A DNA stretch of 64,000 bases from Rallus limicola (lineage: Eukaryota > Chordata > Aves > Gruiformes > Rallidae). Below are positions 60,501 to 64,000 of this stretch, piece by piece. Under the pieces are notes generated by a model, which ran no database searches, had not been told where the DNA came from, and worked only from the letters and a program-made list of their open reading frames with translations. Numbering within the stretch: position 1 is the stretch's first letter; the number at the start of each line of letters is the position of its first letter. A program made the translations under genes and the position numbers. Where the stretch lies: positions 2,418,001-2,482,000 of the forward strand of contig JAKCOZ010000032.1 in NCBI GenBank assembly GCA_022605955.1, read 5' to 3'.

Positions 60501-61985
60501 AGCCTGCACCAGTAACCTAAGCAGCCCCTGCATGGCTTAGCTGGGAAGCTAAGGAAAGATCCCAGCATTCAGTAGTGGGAAGCAGAACTGAGATCTCCAA
60601 ATGGGGCACAGCAGGTGCTAGGAACACATGGGGAGGGCTGAAGCGTTTTGCAGACCATCTTGGAAGGGGTCATCAAGCTTATGGTAGACAGTCTTGCTTA
60701 CTTCAGAAGCAGAAAGGCAGCCTGGGAATCACTAGGACCACTCAGTAACAAAGGTGTGAAAGGGGCACTTGAGAAAAATAAGGCTGTAGCAGGGAAAATA
60801 TTGCAGTATCTTTTACTGAAGGTCCTGGAGATGTTACATGTGTGCTCTGCAGCAAACTAGGCAGGGGAGCAAGGTCAGTTTGAGTGTTATACCAGAGAGA
60901 CATGATTAGGGTCCAGGATTAAATGACATCACCTGAAAGCCCTCAAGGAATTCAGCTGTGATATTGCAAAACTTCCAGCCAGGGTGTAACCTGTCACTGT
61001 AAACTGTTGCCAGGCAGCTAGAGGGAAGGGCTGAGCCCGTTCCTTGGAGCAGTGGAGTGAAGCCAGTCTTACTAAGGGCAGCAAGCACTCTCTTTGGTTT
61101 CATGGATGACACCAAACTCCTCTTGGTAGTCAATTTCTTGCTGGCAGTGAGAAACTGTGAGGATTTCTACCCAGGAGTGAAAGGGTTAAAAGGAGGAGAA
61201 GAGTGTCAGTGTAGAGAAACTTATATTTAAGGACAAGACAGACCAGAGCCCACTCACCTAATGCTGAGCTCTGAACTGGCAGTTGCAGTTAGAAAACATC
61301 CCAAAATTAACACTGTGATGATTTTCTGAAGCCACAGCTCAATTTATAGTGCCAGCCAGATAGCAAGTCTGGGACTTGCTGCCACTTGCAGCACCAGCAG
61401 GTTCAAAAAAGGTGAGATGAATTTGTGATTGAGTGCATATCCCCAGACACTGTGGATAGGGCAAAGCCCTGTCTAGAGGAGTAGTAATTTCTAACAGCAG
61501 TTGACAGCAGGCACTGTTTTATTTGTGTTTGGCAAGCTCCTTCCAGTAAGTTTCTGCATGACAAGTGTGATATCTGAACTTTGATTTGGGAACCCTGCTG
61601 TACTTGGGATGGCTTCCTGGGAGCATGCCATCTTAGATCACTTAACGCTGTACTGGGAGCCTGCAAGAGCACAAGATGAGTCAATGGAACTGAACACACA
61701 TCATCTGCATAGAGCAAAATGTAAGTTATTGCATAAACTGATGCTGCTGGATGGTTTCTGTAGACACTAATTAAACCATATAAATCCAATTCTGCTATTA
61801 CAAGAGCTGCATTGCTGTACTGAGAATTAACTTCAAATGCATTAACAGGCTTAGAGAAGGGGGCCTGTACAAGCAGGCAGAAATTCATGAGCAGTACCAG
61901 CTTGGAAAGAAAAAGCATTGTTATGGCCAGTTGGTTCACCAGGATATGACCTTTACAGTGAATAATTGATTTTTGCTTTTCTGAT
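57544..61985. other. Intergenic, no supported gene
   Basis: Several longish open frames occur (for example 58688-59143 and 59272-59772 on the minus strand), but none shows a domain, a plausible splice structure or a start context. A TATA-like GAATAAAAGG at 59221-59230 might belong to an unrecognised LTR. Otherwise nothing is recognised. Confidence 0.45.
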
Positions 61986-62357
61986 TGGGGTGGTTCAGCA
62001 GCAAGCAGTGGCTGAGCACCACACACTGCTTGCTCCTAAGAAACACACCAAGCCCTCCACACTAGTTGGGATAAGGACAGTTTACTAACAAAAGCACCAG
62101 TGAAAGAAGAACAATAGCAGCAAGTTTCACTCACACCAGATGATAACGCAGAGCACCATGCCAAGCACCAACTGAGGATTAACCTGATGTCTCAGCCACA
62201 CTCAGGCTGCGCTGGAAGCACCCAGGAGTGCTCCTCTCTGACCAGCCCCTTTTATGGGGGAGTGATGTCAGGTGGTGTGGAACCATCCTGGGCTAACTCA
62301 GCTCACCTGGGCTTGCTGCCTGGGGAGGTTAGTTCTGGCCTGGCCAGAACTAGGACA
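61986..62357 (-). mobile_element. Solo LTR, ERVL-like family, copy 3 (best preserved)
   Basis: On the minus strand it runs from TGTCCTAGTTCTGGCC to GAACCACCCCA, 372 bases. It retains a TATA box (CCCATAAAAGGGG on the minus strand, near 62250-62262) and a U5 end matching copies 1 and 2. Flanks CTGAT (61981-61985) and CTGAG (62358-62362) look like a 5-base target duplication with one difference. An interrupted palindrome of 11-base arms occupies the 5-prime end (62330-62352). Confidence 0.87.
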
Positions 62358-64000
62358 CTGAGCTAAGAAAAGGTACATAACACTTCCAAACAGCCATGGG
62401 GAGTTCTCTTGTGTATTGTAAATTACCTGAGTTCTGGAGGAGGCTTTCTGCTTAAATCCTTTCTGGTTGCTTGTGACTTGTGCATCATACAACAGCTGTA
62501 ATGGGGCATGGCACTTTAAGAGTAAAGCAATGTTTAAGTCCCTTATCAGCTACTTGGTCATGTTGAATAATAAAAACTAATGGCAGCTGTAATATCTGTA
62601 ATTGCTGTAACTGCTGTGAATTAGCTCATGAACTATAATTGTCAATTCTTAGGACAGCCCTAAGGAATGCAGAAACAAAATGTGCAGCCTACCTGCACAT
62701 GTCTCAGCAGTTCCCTGCAGATGTTATGGAATCTCTATGTTCCTTGAATGCTCATTTGCATATACCTAAATGTTTTATTTAATAGGAAAACGCTCCTTGG
62801 GCTTCAACAGAGTCAGATTCTCACCAAAGTTTATTAAGGTACATTCAGTGGAGTCTACAAGGCATACAGGGCTATCATCATATCAATTTTCACTTGCCTT
62901 TTTCGGCAATTGGTCTGACACTTTGTCATACAAGTGTCATGCAAGTACAAAAGCCACGTCCTACCCATCCCACTGCTGACTCCCCCACCAGCTATGATGG
63001 TGTCAAGCAGCATCCATGGCAAATGTCCCGTGGGCTGTATGTGGTGTTCTGTAGCACCATGACACCTTTAACCTGGGTGACATTTGGGGACATATTGCTA
63101 CTCCTCAGTATCCTTGTTGTGTAAACCAGCTTAATTTTAACAATAAATCAAACTACAAATTGTAGAGCAGATGTAGCAAGGAAAGGGATGTGATGTCTGA
63201 GGAATTGTGTGAGAATTTCTTAGTGCTCTTCCTCTCTGCTTTGCATATTGCTAAACTTTAGACTTCTTGTAATATACTTTTTTTTGTAATAAGCCCCCAG
63301 ACTAAAGAACAAAAGATGATTAATTTATTTTTCTTTTTGCAGCATTTTTGCAATGAGAGTGGACTGCTGGAGAAGACACATCATTTCTTTGCAGGGTTCC
63401 AAACCCTTTAAAAGGACAGAATTGCACACAACAGCAGTATCAATTTCTATTTGTATGTGGCTCTTAAACACGCTCAGCATTAGATACAGCCTAGGGCTTG
63501 GAGGATGTTCTAACTTGCAAAAAACAAGTGAAAAACATGCTAGTATCAGAGACAAACTACCAGGCAATCCTCTGTTATACTTGTTTATGTATAAACAGAT
63601 GAGCAAGTCGCTTGCTTTGAGTCTAAAGTTGCTCAAACTTTAGATTTCTATGCTTACAAGTGAATACTAAATTTAAAAAAAAAAAAAAATCAAATACTTG
63701 GCACAGGAAGAATCTTTGCTCATTAACAGTGTATCATGGTGCCTAATAAACAAAATCAATTAACACTTCAAATGCTAGTAAGGACTGATTTTTGCTTCCA
63801 TTTGCATAGGACCAAAATTCCTTCCAGCTTTAGTGGAAGCAACACTGGTTCCTCGGTCTATAAGTGGCAACGAGGGCATTTCTGGTGTTGGCATCGATGG
63901 CCATGGGATCAACATGGGAGCAGCTGTTTCAGTGAGGTATGTAATGGTAGCCAAAAGATCCTCCAAATGTGGATGAGCAGAGCTGCCAGGGGGGAAAAAA
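62358..64000. other. Intergenic, right edge of window
   Basis: The stretch is mostly AT-rich unique sequence with an A run at about 63676-63690. An exon-like open segment lies at 63775-63966 and is described separately. Confidence 0.45.
63775..63966 (-). other. Unidentified exon-like open segment
   Basis: On the minus strand the segment is open for 63 codons with mixed, non-repetitive composition and balanced codon use (it contains APMLIPWPSMPTPEMPSLP and DRGTSVASTKAGRNF). On the + strand a pyrimidine-rich acceptor-like sequence ending TTTGCATAG at about 63810 and a donor-like GAGGTATGT at about 63934-63942 bracket about 125 bases, with an open frame containing GISGVGIDGHGINMGAAVS. I do not recognise either protein. 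It could be an exon of an unknown gene, an old pseudogene fragment, or chance; strand is undecided. Confidence 0.25.

Noticed and set aside
61403..62026. A 207-codon minus-strand open frame
   Set aside because: Its start lies inside a solo LTR and the rest crosses unique sequence; it has no retroviral or cellular domain. Probably chance.
1..64000. CRISPR arrays, operons, tRNA or rRNA genes, intact transposase genes
   Set aside because: None were seen. The sequence is vertebrate nuclear DNA, and the regularly repeated AATCACAG units are CR1 tails.

Overview
The window is a piece of a bird nuclear genome. Two observations support this: the dominant interspersed repeat is CR1 (a LINE with 5-prime truncated copies ending in ATTCTGTG-type repeats), and the genes have avian-style compact introns and a very GC-rich, CpG-dense first exon. 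Several solo LTRs with R-U5 ends resembling class III (ERVL-like) avian retroviruses point to a bird with an active ERVL history, but I cannot name the species.

Only two protein-coding genes can be supported, both on the + strand and in the conserved order PRKG1 then DKK1. Positions 1-2582 are the last intron of PRKG1 (cGMP-dependent protein kinase 1). Its terminal coding exon is 2583-2681 and its 3-prime UTR probably runs to a poly(A) signal at 6765-6770. About 2 kb later a dense CpG island (about 7440-10090) contains DKK1, the secreted Wnt antagonist Dickkopf-1: TATA box at 8740-8746, four coding exons (8854-9045, 9263-9419, 9541-9651, 9804-10054; 236 aa) and a poly(A) signal at 10338-10343. 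The upstream region holds three TCF/LEF-type sites, two of them as an inverted pair, which fits the known negative-feedback control of DKK1 by Wnt/beta-catenin signalling.

From about 10.4 kb to 64 kb the window is a gene desert. It contains at least 13 CR1 pieces (one nested inside another), three members of one solo-LTR family, one further ERV LTR 3-prime end, simple repeats, several perfect inverted repeats, and unique AT-rich sequence that could hold distal regulatory elements. I see no RNA genes, CRISPR arrays, operons or intact transposon genes. The long open frames in the CpG island and desert are not genes. The points most worth a second look are the palindromic TCF pairs at 8000-8025 and 52646-52673, the clustered CR1 truncation points, the dyads at the LTR U3 ends, the 17-bp inverted repeat at 53988-54075, and an unidentified exon-like open frame at the right edge. 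No new multi-gene system is evident.
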